Positions 1 through 7,365 of a DNA stretch of 22,715 bases are shown here, piece after piece. Both the position numbers and the translations under genes were made by a program. Position 1 is the stretch's first letter; each line of letters starts with the position of its first letter. The notes under the pieces were generated by a model, which was not told the origin of the DNA, searched no databases, and saw nothing but the letters and a program-made list of their open reading frames with translations. The DNA is from Patescibacteria group bacterium (lineage in GTDB: Bacteria > Patescibacteriota > Minisyncoccia > Moranbacterales > UBA1568), in assembly GCA_030916545.1 (NCBI GenBank), contig JAUPWI010000087.1, positions 1 to 22,715 on the forward strand. The letters are read 5' to 3'.

Positions 1-17
1 ACAGAAAGGAAACTGCC

Positions 18-365
18 ATGACCAGGAACGTCACCTTACAAGTCATCGCCTGCCCCCTGCTTGACAATCGGCAGGGACTCAAGAGAGAAGACCGTCTCTG
101 CCACATTCCAGAAACACGAGTGCTTTATCTCAATGCTCATCCGGGACGCACATGTCACCCTCACGGGAAATGCCATGTGTGCACTGTCCTTCCGGAGGAA
201 GTGGCAGAAGAGATACATCGCCACGCCCAAGAGACTCGAGATGAGGAGAAAAAGAGAGCCCAAGCCGCTATTCGGGCATTCGTCGAGAGCAGATCAAGCG
301 CTTCTCAAACACCCACCCAGAAAGCACTTCCGGGGAACAGCCGTCTACCATTGATGGCTACCTAA
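18..365 (+). CDS. Small Cys/His-rich hypothetical protein (115 aa)
   Basis: I do not recognise this protein. It is accepted as a gene because an AAAGGA Shine-Dalgarno sequence lies about seven bases before the ATG, and because its second half looks like real protein, with a charged helical stretch (PEEVAEEIHRHAQETRDEEKK). Residues 45-55 hold a compact metal-site-like cluster, TCHPHGKCHVC, with three Cys and two His. A small zinc-binding protein is possible but this is inference. The C-terminal 25 residues are Ser/Pro/Thr-rich and probably disordered. It converges on the rhodanese operon. Its promoter lies outside the window. A 75-aa frame on the opposite strand competes for part of this region but has no ribosome-binding site that I could see. 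Confidence 0.55.
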   Translation: MTRNVTLQVIACPLLDNRQGLKREDRLCHIPETRVLYLNAHPGRTCHPHGKCHVCTVLPEEVAEEIHRHAQETRDEEKKRAQAAIRAFVESRSSASQTPTQKALPGNSRLPLMAT

Positions 366-367
366 CC

Positions 368-396
368 AAAAAAGATCATCCGGGAATAGAATGATC
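368..396 (-). terminator. Rho-independent terminator of the trpS-rhodanese operon
   Basis: Read on the minus strand, a GATCAT/ATGATC stem with an 11-base loop is followed directly by six T. It begins 22 bases after the rhodanese stop codon. The plus strand has no T run after the stem, so it serves the minus-strand operon only. Confidence 0.75.
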
Positions 397-418
397 CAAA
401 AATACATTTTCGAGACCG

Positions 419-814
419 TCAACGTGCGGCCTCGTTTTCTTTTGCTTTCTGCCAAGCAAGATGTCCTCCTTCGAGATTTTCCGTTTCGATACCCGCTCTC
501 GAGCAAATTTCCTGCGCCCGGCTCGAACGTCCGCCCGAACGACACGAAAGTATCACGCGGACCTGTTCCAACCGCAGACTAGCCATCCCTGATAGCTCCT
601 CAAAACGCATCCTTACCTCCGTCTCCGGCAACACCTGAAGGACACTCAGCGGCAGATTCGCATAGTACGGAGTCCTAGGAGACAACAATGGCGCTTCGGC
701 CACCTCATCGCATTCACGGACATCCACAATCAAGACCAGTTCTTGACCATGATCCAATACCGCCTTCATTTCTTTCGCTGATACCGTTTTCATACGCAAT
801 GTACATCCCCCCAT
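419..814 (-). CDS. Rhodanese-like sulfurtransferase domain protein
   Basis: This is a single-domain rhodanese. Such proteins carry sulfane sulfur as a cysteine persulfide, usually in the cytoplasm. The active-site loop is CRSGGRS with catalytic Cys91 (numbering from the longest start), and it is preceded by the typical buried strand VRVILS. The N-terminal VDVRE motif (residues 30-34) and the C-terminal NLEGGHLAWQ segment are also family hallmarks. Its length of about 124-131 aa is normal. The start is uncertain: the ATG at 793 begins MKTVSAKEMK, the usual family N-terminus, whereas the ATG at 814 adds seven residues. A G-rich stretch lies in the added part. It is the last gene of the minus-strand operon after trpS and the small acidic gene. 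Its sulfur acceptor cannot be read from context. Confidence 0.9.
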   Translation of the reverse strand: MGGCTLRMKTVSAKEMKAVLDHGQELVLIVDVRECDEVAEAPLLSPRTPYYANLPLSVLQVLPETEVRMRFEELSGMASLRLEQVRVILSCRSGGRSSRAQEICSRAGIETENLEGGHLAWQKAKENEAAR

Positions 815-838
815 TTCTCAGCGCTATGTCTGGTTGTT

Positions 839-1063
839 CTAGGCAGCTTTCCGATACAGCCATTCCTTATTCTCTGGTTCCTCATCTTCACCTGGGATAC
901 CTAATGATACCGTCTCTTCAAGAACGTCACCATTCATGCCTCTCGTTTCAGAACTCATAATCTCGTGTAAGACTTTCTCCCCATCATCAGGAGTTGGCGC
1001 ATCCTTTATTTCGATTACTTCGCCCTGTACTCTCGATTGAAAAACATTGTCCGGCATCTTCAT
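839..1063 (-). CDS. Small acidic hypothetical protein (74 aa)
   Basis: I do not recognise this protein. It is strongly acidic in its second half (GEDEEPENKEW) and has no Cys, no signal peptide and no membrane segment. A longer reading to 1162 would overlap the end of trpS, so the ATG at 1063 (MKMPDNVFQ) is preferred. That start lies 16 bases after the trpS stop codon, with only a weak AAGAG ribosome-binding site. The gene sits between trpS and the rhodanese gene with gaps of 16 and about 25-45 bases, which suggests co-transcription. The function is unknown and a non-coding spacer is possible. Confidence 0.5.
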   Translation of the reverse strand: MKMPDNVFQSRVQGEVIEIKDAPTPDDGEKVLHEIMSSETRGMNGDVLEETVSLGIPGEDEEPENKEWLYRKAA

Positions 1064-1079
1064 ATGGATTTGTGTACTC

Positions 1080-2231
1080 TTATCTCTGATTAATAAACCC
1101 CATCCGCTCACGCACTGTATGCATCTTCGCAAGAGCAAGCGGACGCACCTTCTCGGCGCCACCGCGCAACACGGCCAGTGTTTCTTCGTCCGTGATCCGT
1201 GCCAACCGTTCCTGGAAAGGCATCAGGAAACCGATGATTACTTCGGCCAAATCCACCTTGAAATCCCCGTAGCCTTTCCCCACGTACGAAGCCGCAACTT
1301 CCTGTGGCGTCTTACTCGAAAAAAGTGCATAGATATTGAGGAGGTTCCGAAGAGCTGGTTTGTCATCCCGATACACGATCTCACTCCCCGAGTCCGTCAC
1401 CGCCTTTTTGATTTTCCGCCGTATCGTATCGGCATCGTCGGTCAACGCGATGAAATTGTACTCACTTGAAGCAGATTTCGACATCTTCTTCGTCGGATCA
1501 TCGAGCGCCATGATACGGGCACCTTCCCGGGTAATCTTCCCCTCCGGAACCCGAAACGTCTCCCCGAAACGCTCATTGAAACGCCGCGCCAGAGTCCGAG
1601 TCAACTCGATATGCTGCAATTGATCCTCCCCGACCGGCACCACGGCCGTATCATAGAGCAGGATATCCGCCGCCATGAGCACAGGATAATCAAACAGTCC
1701 AGTATGGACGGAATTAAACCCAGACTTAAATTTTCCAAAAAAATCGACTGCTGTCTTGAATGACGCTTCATTAGCCGTTTCAAGGATTTGTTCTTTTGTT
1801 AATGTCTTAAGCGACTCATATATTTTATCACCTGGCTTTCTGAAAATCATCTTCCGAAGACTTTCTTCAAACTCGTCAGCGTCAACACCAGATTTATCCT
1901 TAAACTGTGTCATCTTCGCCAAATCACCATTCTTGGTAATCGTATTGAGTATCCACATGAGCTCGGTGTGTTCCGGTACCTGTGACTGGATGAAAAGCGC
2001 GCACTTCTCCGGATCGATACCAGCTGCCAGATAGATCTTCGCTATCTCAAGCGTCTTCGCCCGAAGTGCGTCAGGCTCCTGCGGAACAGTAATGGCGTGC
2101 TGGTCCACGATACAAAATATCGCCTCATGCTCATCCTGAAGTGGCAGCCACTGCACGATGGCTCCCAAGTAATTCCCGATATGCAGATTCCCCGATGGCT
2201 GAATCCCCGAAAACAGGCGTAATTTTTCCAT
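1080..2231 (-). CDS. trpS: Tryptophanyl-tRNA synthetase
   Basis: This class Ic synthetase charges tRNA-Trp in the cytoplasm. The N-terminus LFSGIQPSGNLHIGNYLGA carries the HIGH-type motif as HIGN (residues 17-20 from this start). The KMSKS loop is exact at residues 249-253. The family motifs GLFDYPVLMAADILLY and VPVGEDQLQH are present. The length of 383 aa exceeds the usual roughly 330, because about 60 residues sit between KDKSG and GLFDYP (residues about 116-177) where most family members have roughly ten. The ATG at 2231 gives the standard N-terminus. An in-frame TTG at 2246 is preceded by GGAGGGG at good spacing, so a five-residue longer form (starting MVNAC) is possible. It is the first gene of an operon with the acidic gene and the rhodanese gene. 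Confidence 0.97.
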   Translation of the reverse strand: MEKLRLFSGIQPSGNLHIGNYLGAIVQWLPLQDEHEAIFCIVDQHAITVPQEPDALRAKTLEIAKIYLAAGIDPEKCALFIQSQVPEHTELMWILNTITKNGDLAKMTQFKDKSGVDADEFEESLRKMIFRKPGDKIYESLKTLTKEQILETANEASFKTAVDFFGKFKSGFNSVHTGLFDYPVLMAADILLYDTAVVPVGEDQLQHIELTRTLARRFNERFGETFRVPEGKITREGARIMALDDPTKKMSKSASSEYNFIALTDDADTIRRKIKKAVTDSGSEIVYRDDKPALRNLLNIYALFSSKTPQEVAASYVGKGYGDFKVDLAEVIIGFLMPFQERLARITDEETLAVLRGGAEKVRPLALAKMHTVRERMGFINQR

Positions 2232-2257
2232 ACAAGCATTTACCAAATATCCCCTCC

Positions 2258-2286
2258 ATTGTAGCAAGACTGGCCCCGAAAACAAG
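2258..2286 (-). promoter_or_regulatory. Probable promoter of trpS
   Basis: Minus-strand -10 TACAAT lies at 2258-2263, with a weak -35 TTGTTT sixteen bases upstream. Transcription would start near 2251, only about five bases before the TTG at 2246 or twenty before the ATG at 2231. The leader would therefore be very short and most of the GGAGGGG sequence would lie at the extreme 5' end. Confidence 0.4.
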
Positions 2287-2371
2287 AATTCCAGCAAAAA
2301 ACGGCCGGTTTCCAGCTACGCACCGATATGGTGCCGCCCGATGGACACCGGAAATCCGCACACCAAAGAGG

Positions 2372-4027
2372 CTATCTCTTTTTCAACGCGAAAATCTCAT
2401 TCGCGAATGTCGGGACCAGGAAGGTGCCCGTGTTCCGATCATACGCTATCTTATTCACGATACGCTCCTTCGTCTGGAATATGCCCAGCACCTCACCCGT
2501 CTCCGGATCAATCTCGAATAACCTCGCGTTATTCGATCCGATATACAGCAGTCCATCGACGATGACGGGTGTCGAGAAACAGCGGGACCCCGTGTAAAAT
2601 TTCCACTTCAAAACGCCGGTGAACAGGTCGAAACAATACACGTGCTTATCGAAAGAACCGCAGATCACGCTTTCTCGAAAAACAAGCGGCGAACCGTAAC
2701 TCCCGAAATTCATACGGAACTTCGAGACGATATCCCCGGTGTCCGTCTTGAACACGAATACCGTTTCTCCGTGTCCGAGTACCACGACCACGTCATGTTC
2801 ATCTGAAAAACACGGCGCATGCTTGATGGGACCATCCGTCTGATACGACCACAAGAGTTTTCCCGTCTTGGCGTGCAACACAGAAAAGACCGCATCGTTC
2901 GAGCCGCAACCGACGACTCGGAACTTCTCCGAGTACGCGGGAGACCCGTGCGTCAACGCCGGAGAACGGAATTCCCATACCTTTTCACCCGTCCGCATGT
3001 CTATCCCAGACACACCACCGTGTTTCCGAAACAACCCATACTCCAACCCGATAAACACCAGGCCGAGGTCCTCGGCCACGCAAGGAGATGATCCTACCCA
3101 ATCAGCTTCCATGAATACCCATTTCTTTTGACCGGTTCTCTTATCCAACGCGTAGAGATTCCCGTCATACGCCCCGAAGAATACCATGTCCCGATACACT
3201 GCCGGCGTCGAGAGAATATACTTCCCCTTACTGCCGAACGGAACCTTATACCTCCAGGCAACCCTCCCGTTCATCACGTCCAAAGAAAAGAAATTCCCGT
3301 CATCGGTCCCGAAATATACGAATCCGTCCGATACGACCGGCGCCGACTTCGGAACCACATAAAACAGATTCGGGGATTCTCCCTGAAATTTCCAGCGAAT
3401 TTCCCCAAAGAGATTCGGGACAAGCGGCGTGTACCGGCTGTCCTGCAGGTTTACCACGCCGAGCGATTCTTTGAAATCACTCAGTTCGAAAAACGCTTCG
3501 AACGGGATATTTCTCTCCTGGAAATTGACATAATAAGACGCGTCCCGAAAACGCAGAATCGAGACTATCCCGATGACCCGCTTGTCCAATTCCTGAAGAA
3601 TTTCTATCTGCCGCATGATCGTCGATCCGGAATTCACCAGATCGTCCACGATGATGACGGGATCATCCGTCACCTTTCCTTCGATCATCTTCAACAAGCC
3701 CGATTTCTTCCGAGACTTCCGAATGAAGAAACCGTTGATCGGCTTTCGCTTCTCATGGAATTTCATGACGAGCGCCGCCACCAAAGGTATGGCAGCCACC
3801 TCGAGTCCGCACACCTGAAACGGATACTTCTCCTGGTACCGTTCATAAAAAAGCTCGCAATAGGCGTTCAAGATTTCTGGCTGGAGCATCACGGCCCGAA
3901 AATCAAAAAGCCACGCGGAATTCCCTTCGTGCATCGCTGACGTTCGCTTGGCCTCCTCCGCCACGAATACCTCGTCTTCAATCGCTTTCCGCAAAATCAT
4001 CTCATTCATCGGAGGTATCTCTCCCAT
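2372..4027 (-). CDS. OPRT-like phosphoribosyltransferase fused to a PQQ-type beta-propeller
   Basis: The 551-aa protein has two recognisable halves. Residues about 1-200 resemble orotate phosphoribosyltransferase: CGLEVAAIPLVAALV, FIRKSRKKSG (catalytic-loop region) and the PRPP-binding motif VIIVDDLVNSGST at 124-136. Residues about 208-551 carry about eight repeats of the PQQ/quinoprotein-like type, with the pattern SxP..., then YxGxxDGNLYALDxxTGxxxW. This is enough for one closed propeller. No signal peptide or membrane segment is visible, so the propeller is probably cytoplasmic. The first half suggests PRPP-dependent base chemistry or a regulatory PRPP sensor; the propeller suggests ligand or protein binding. 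The start is supported by AAAGGGG seven bases upstream of the ATG. It is followed by trpS after about 140 bases, with its own promoter. I do not know a described family with this architecture. Confidence 0.88.
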   Translation of the reverse strand: MGEIPPMNEMILRKAIEDEVFVAEEAKRTSAMHEGNSAWLFDFRAVMLQPEILNAYCELFYERYQEKYPFQVCGLEVAAIPLVAALVMKFHEKRKPINGFFIRKSRKKSGLLKMIEGKVTDDPVIIVDDLVNSGSTIMRQIEILQELDKRVIGIVSILRFRDASYYVNFQERNIPFEAFFELSDFKESLGVVNLQDSRYTPLVPNLFGEIRWKFQGESPNLFYVVPKSAPVVSDGFVYFGTDDGNFFSLDVMNGRVAWRYKVPFGSKGKYILSTPAVYRDMVFFGAYDGNLYALDKRTGQKKWVFMEADWVGSSPCVAEDLGLVFIGLEYGLFRKHGGVSGIDMRTGEKVWEFRSPALTHGSPAYSEKFRVVGCGSNDAVFSVLHAKTGKLLWSYQTDGPIKHAPCFSDEHDVVVVLGHGETVFVFKTDTGDIVSKFRMNFGSYGSPLVFRESVICGSFDKHVYCFDLFTGVLKWKFYTGSRCFSTPVIVDGLLYIGSNNARLFEIDPETGEVLGIFQTKERIVNKIAYDRNTGTFLVPTFANEIFALKKR

Positions 4028-4322
4028 ACGCCTGCCCCTTTCGACAATTAAACCCGTTTCTTCTCCACGTTACTCCCTCAATACCAACTTTGTCCACTCC
4101 GAGCTTCCATCAGCGATACTCTTCGAAGGAATACCACGAAATATCTCCTTCCGCAACACAAAAAATACGACTATTCTGCGGGATCCGCAAAAAGACGATT
4201 CGCGCAATCAAACAGACTTGGATTCCTTGAGAATCCGCGTTTCCCGGGATATCAAAAAATTACAGAACCAAAACTGGGAAACGATACCCCCCTCCGAGCA
4301 TGCCAAAGGAATACGCGCGGCG
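4028..4322. other. 295-bp gap with possible promoter and leader peptide for the fusion gene
   Basis: No gene of normal size is visible here. On the minus strand a promoter-like pair, TTGCGG (4185-4190) and TATTTT (4162-4167) with a 17-base spacer, precedes a strong AAGGAG ribosome-binding site. Seven bases later a GTG opens a 19-codon frame (4137 to 4078) that ends before the fusion gene. A perfect six-base-pair hairpin lies at 4219-4235 (GGATTC/GAATCC) but is not followed by a T run, so it is not a convincing terminator for the gene ending at 4323. Confidence 0.35.
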
Positions 4323-5441
4323 TTAGTCCCAGAAATCAGTCTCCGTCCATCCGCCTCTCATCAGCCAACTCCGGAACTCAGGGACCTTCTTAGCTAACGC
4401 GCTCGCATTAGATCTCTCAAAAAGACCGTATGATTTTCTCTGCTTCTCTCCGCCCGCAAAGTAGCGTTTTTGCTCACTCCGGGCTTCCTGAAGAGTTCTC
4501 ATGTTTTTGTTCGTTTTTGCGAGTATGGCTAATTCGGAGTCCATCACCGGGCCGAGAGCCATCCTGACCTCTTCCATCGTACTCCCTGAATCGAGAAGCA
4601 AGGTAGATGCGTACATATAACTGACAAGAATCTCTTCTTCTGGCGCCTTCTCCCTCGCGTACCGAATGCAAAAATCAAATATTTCACGCGCACCTCGGGA
4701 ATCCGAGACATCGACACCAAGATACTGCAGATAGCCTAGCGCGGCAGCGTATTGACTCAGTCCGTCGACGATATCGCGGCTCAACAGCGTATCCGGCAGC
4801 AAACTACCATCCAGAATACGATTGACATCCTCCGATGCCAATTTCCGATAAAGGGAGGCCTTGGCTAACTTAAAAAAGATATTCTGCTGCTTATCGATAC
4901 CCGGGTCGAATCGTTCGGGCTCCAGGGTGAGAATATACGCGTTCTTGGCATACATATGGGCCGTGGTCGCACGGAGCGCCACATTGGCGTACCCATGCTT
5001 CTCAAGGGTCTCCAGATACGCAAGGAAAGCATACAGAGCGTGCGTGGAGGGAACCGGGAGCGATCGGTCTCGTATTTTCCGGAAAATACCTGGCTGCAAG
5101 GCCTCCGCCTCCCTGAGAAACGCAAGACTCGGGGTACTATTCACGTAATCGTATATTTCATAGATATCCCCACGAAATGCATAACGCTCCATCACCAGAT
5201 ACGCATTCGACTTGGTCAATGCATCATTGATCCCATTCGCGACATCCTGAGCAAACATCTCCTGAGCGATACGGGGATCCCCGGAAAGGATCTCCTGATA
5301 GGCGTTCTCCGCTTTTTTCGCCTCTTCCTCGCTGCGTTGCCCACGTGAGGAATCCCTGTCGAGGGCCACGATGACCCCAACAACGACCACTACGACAAGC
5401 AGGATTCCGCCCAACACACCGCGCCAGTGGGTACGCAGCAT
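4323..5441 (-). CDS. Membrane-anchored helical protein, paralogue of the 335-aa protein at 7901-8908
   Basis: I do not recognise the family. The ATG at 5441 is chosen because GGGAGGTGAC stands directly before it. Longer starts at 5474, 5480 and a TTG at 5492 have weaker signals. The 372-aa product starts with a transmembrane helix (residues about 8-27, a Val-rich run), then a charged linker, then an all-helical body with a TPR-like look. It shares long collinear similarity with the downstream paralogue: IYEIYDYVNSTPSLAFL against IYEIYEYTESRPNLAFL, and the C-terminus LAKKVPEFRSWLMRGGW against LARKVPEFRTWLKDGGW. A single N-terminal anchor and no signal cleavage site suggest the body faces the outside, but topology is uncertain. 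No catalytic motif is visible. Confidence 0.85.
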   Translation of the reverse strand: MLRTHWRGVLGGILLVVVVVVGVIVALDRDSSRGQRSEEEAKKAENAYQEILSGDPRIAQEMFAQDVANGINDALTKSNAYLVMERYAFRGDIYEIYDYVNSTPSLAFLREAEALQPGIFRKIRDRSLPVPSTHALYAFLAYLETLEKHGYANVALRATTAHMYAKNAYILTLEPERFDPGIDKQQNIFFKLAKASLYRKLASEDVNRILDGSLLPDTLLSRDIVDGLSQYAAALGYLQYLGVDVSDSRGAREIFDFCIRYAREKAPEEEILVSYMYASTLLLDSGSTMEEVRMALGPVMDSELAILAKTNKNMRTLQEARSEQKRYFAGGEKQRKSYGLFERSNASALAKKVPEFRSWLMRGGWTETDFWD

Positions 5442-5657
5442 GTCACCTCCCAACGCTTTCAATGAATACTCCATAAACATGTCCGCTCGCAAACCGGTCA
5501 GCCGATTCGCTCCCGTTTTTATTTTTTATATGTACGATGACCTGACTGCGATAACCGCCATGCGCGAGATCGACACCCGTACGATATTCAAAAAATCAAA
5601 TGAAACATCGCGAATTCAAATTCATTGTACCATACATTCCATGACCGCAAAATCAGC
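5442..5657. other. Intergenic region with promoter-like sequences for the 372-aa gene
   Basis: No gene is seen. Minus-strand candidates for the 372-aa gene are an extended -10 TGGTACAAT (TACAAT at 5624-5629) and a TATAAA at 5525-5530 with TTATCG eighteen bases upstream. The second would give a leader of about 77 bases, the first about 176. Neither can be preferred from sequence alone. Confidence 0.35.
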
Positions 5658-5708
5658 AAAAAAAAAATCTCCGGTTGGTCGTATACTTACAACGACTTCC
5701 CCGGAGAT
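5658..5708 (-). terminator. Rho-independent terminator of the secreted-protein gene
   Basis: On the minus strand an ATCTCCGG/CCGGAGAT stem (5701-5708 with 5667-5674) contains a second inner pairing GTCGT/ACGAC and is followed by a run of at least eight T. It begins 17 bases after the stop codon of the gene at 5725. Confidence 0.9.
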
Positions 5709-5724
5709 GTCCACTTCCCTCCTT

Positions 5725-6420
5725 TCATTCCGTCTGGCGCTGGCGGATCTCGACGATACGCCACCCGTGAGCAGCGTCGACGAAACGAGATTCGTCGTTG
5801 GCATTGGGAGAACTTCTCCAATTGAAGCTCCACGTGGTGCTCTCAACGATCTCGTTGAGAGCCGGAGCAAACAGTATCACCTGTTTGCGCTCCCAATGCT
5901 TGGTTGGGTTGGGATCATTCGAGCTCGCGCATATCCTCACACTGGCCCGGTACTCGATCCGGATGGTCCGGAACGACTGAGGGTTACCGTTCATCTGCAA
6001 CGTAAACGGCGTTCCCTCAGATGATTTGGCCTTGTACTCGAACGGCATGTCGCCGCAGCTCGTTCCTCCGACGACCGACGCGTCCCACTCCATGCCTGGC
6101 TGCAACTTCCCTCCCGGAGGAAGCCGCACGAAGCGCTTCGCCTCGGGAATCACCTGACCCTTGAAAGTCAGGGTCGTGTGAGTACTGGAATTGCTATAGC
6201 CCAGCGTTCCGTCGGCAGAGATATATTCGCGATCTCCGTTCGCCGCTATTCTGAGCAAGTGGCGGCTCTGCTCAGTATCACGGAAGCTCACGCCTCCGGA
6301 AGCCGCCGGGTCACCCCGGTAGCTTTGTTTGACTATCTCCGCTCCGCTTGCGAGGAGCAACTCACCGGCCACAACTCCGGCTGACAAAAAAACGAGCAAC
6401 GCAAACACCATGTTTTTCAT
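5725..6420 (-). CDS. Secreted hypothetical protein (231 aa)
   Basis: I do not recognise this protein. The ATG at 6420 is fixed by a textbook AAAGGAGG ribosome-binding site six bases upstream. The upstream reading to 6522 runs through the promoter and is rejected. The product begins with a Sec signal peptide (MKNMVFALLVFLSAGVVAG), with cleavage likely near residues 20-26. The mature part is beta-rich by appearance and has two Cys (in GGTSCGD and RICASS) that could form a disulfide. It has no membrane helix after the signal and no lipobox that I can see. Sec export plus two Cys fits the DsbA-like gene that diverges from it. It is a single-gene transcript with its own promoter and terminator. 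Confidence 0.85.
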   Translation of the reverse strand: MKNMVFALLVFLSAGVVAGELLLASGAEIVKQSYRGDPAASGGVSFRDTEQSRHLLRIAANGDREYISADGTLGYSNSSTHTTLTFKGQVIPEAKRFVRLPPGGKLQPGMEWDASVVGGTSCGDMPFEYKAKSSEGTPFTLQMNGNPQSFRTIRIEYRASVRICASSNDPNPTKHWERKQVILFAPALNEIVESTTWSFNWRSSPNANDESRFVDAAHGWRIVEIRQRQTE

Positions 6421-6495
6421 GGCTATCCTCCTTTGATTGATGTGATATCTAATTTTTAAAGTAAAAGGCAACGACACCACTACAAACCGACAGTG

Positions 6496-6541
6496 TCTCA
6501 CCTCTTGATGAGATACTAGCACAAACTTATTAAATTGTCAA
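6496..6541 (-). promoter_or_regulatory. Strong sigma-70-type promoter with overlapping inverted repeat
   Basis: On the minus strand a perfect -35 TTGACA (6536-6541), a 17-base spacer and a -10 TAGTAT (6513-6518) precede the secreted-protein gene. The predicted start is near 6506, giving a leader of about 86 bases. An inverted repeat TCTCA-N8-TGAGA (6496-6513) spans the predicted start site and touches the -10. It could be an operator or a 5' hairpin; this part is inference. Confidence 0.8.
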
Positions 6542-6564
6542 TACCTCACAGATCCTATCCCGCT

Positions 6565-6593
6565 TTGGAAATCTCACGAGGGCATGCTATCGT
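6565..6593 (+). promoter_or_regulatory. Possible promoter of the dsbA-like operon
   Basis: TTGGAA, a 17-base spacer and TATCGT stand just upstream of the ATG at 6605 on the plus strand. The -10 is poor. If real, transcription would begin almost at the start codon, which also lacks a ribosome-binding site. Confidence 0.3.
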
Positions 6594-6604
6594 TCCATTA
6601 GATT

Positions 6605-7324
6605 ATGCATCATATGCTTCCCTCAAATAAAAACATGCCTTACAATCCGTGGTTTATCAGATATAAAAAAGCGCTTTTTATCAGTGCAGCCACGATTATT
6701 TTCTTTTCAGCAGCAGCCTCTTATTTTGTACAACCCAAAAAAACTCCGGATTTGGCCAGTGCCGAAAAAGTATCAGACCGACTCGCTCTCAGAGCAGAGG
6801 ATCACGTTGCCGGAAACAGAGAAGCACCGATTACAATTATCGAGTACTCTTCAGTCGAATGCGACTCCTGTAAGAAATTGCACACCGTCTTCAAAGAAAT
6901 TCTCCGGGCATACCCCGCAGAAATCGCTTGGGTGTTTCGGCATTCCCCGCAAACGACCCATCCAAAATCCTTCCGCGAGGCCGAAGCCCTCGAATGTGCC
7001 TGGGAGCAGGGCGGTGATGACACCTTCTTTCGCTACCTTAATCAGCTCTTTCAAACCACCCGTTCAGATAACAGTATCGATCTCGCTCTTCTCCCACATA
7101 TCGCCGGTGACATCGGTCTAAACACCGAGCTTTTCGCAACCTGCCTTGAGGACAGACGATTCATCAAACGTGTGAATCAAGATCTGTATACTGGGGAAGC
7201 ACTGGGCGTAACCGTCAAACCGCATCTCTTCATCCTGACACCCCGTGACACCATATCCCTCAGCGGCTACCAATCATACGCCGCGATTGAGGCCCTCATC
7301 ACCGGTCTGTCCCAGAAGCCTTAA
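6605..7324 (+). CDS. DsbA-like thioredoxin-fold protein, membrane anchored
   Basis: The product (239 aa) has an N-terminal membrane segment (residues about 22-42) followed by a DsbA/thioredoxin_4-type domain. The motif IIEYSSVECDSCKKLH contains the redox pair Cys86-Cys89 (CDSC), preceded by the conserved acidic strand. The region GVTVKPHLFI supplies the expected cis-proline. Such proteins oxidise or isomerise thiols of exported proteins outside the membrane. Two extra ATGs (6614, 6635) could also serve as starts, and none has a clear ribosome-binding site. The gene leads a two-gene operon with a CxxC membrane protein 41 bases downstream and diverges from a secreted Cys-containing protein. The domain assignment is firm; oxidase versus isomerase is not decided. 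Confidence 0.85.
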   Translation: MHHMLPSNKNMPYNPWFIRYKKALFISAATIIFFSAAASYFVQPKKTPDLASAEKVSDRLALRAEDHVAGNREAPITIIEYSSVECDSCKKLHTVFKEILRAYPAEIAWVFRHSPQTTHPKSFREAEALECAWEQGGDDTFFRYLNQLFQTTRSDNSIDLALLPHIAGDIGLNTELFATCLEDRRFIKRVNQDLYTGEALGVTVKPHLFILTPRDTISLSGYQSYAAIEALITGLSQKP

Positions 7325-7365
7325 ATCAATAATGTCATACTCGACATGCAATCCATACTCTCCCT

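Noticed and set aside
1701..1886. The trpS insertion as an intein or intron
   Set aside because: About 60 residues is too short for an intein, there is no Cys/Ser at the start or His-Asn at the end, and the frame stays open.
3128..3940. Plus-strand frame of 270 codons
   Set aside because: It is antisense to the phosphoribosyltransferase-propeller fusion and has no motif of its own.
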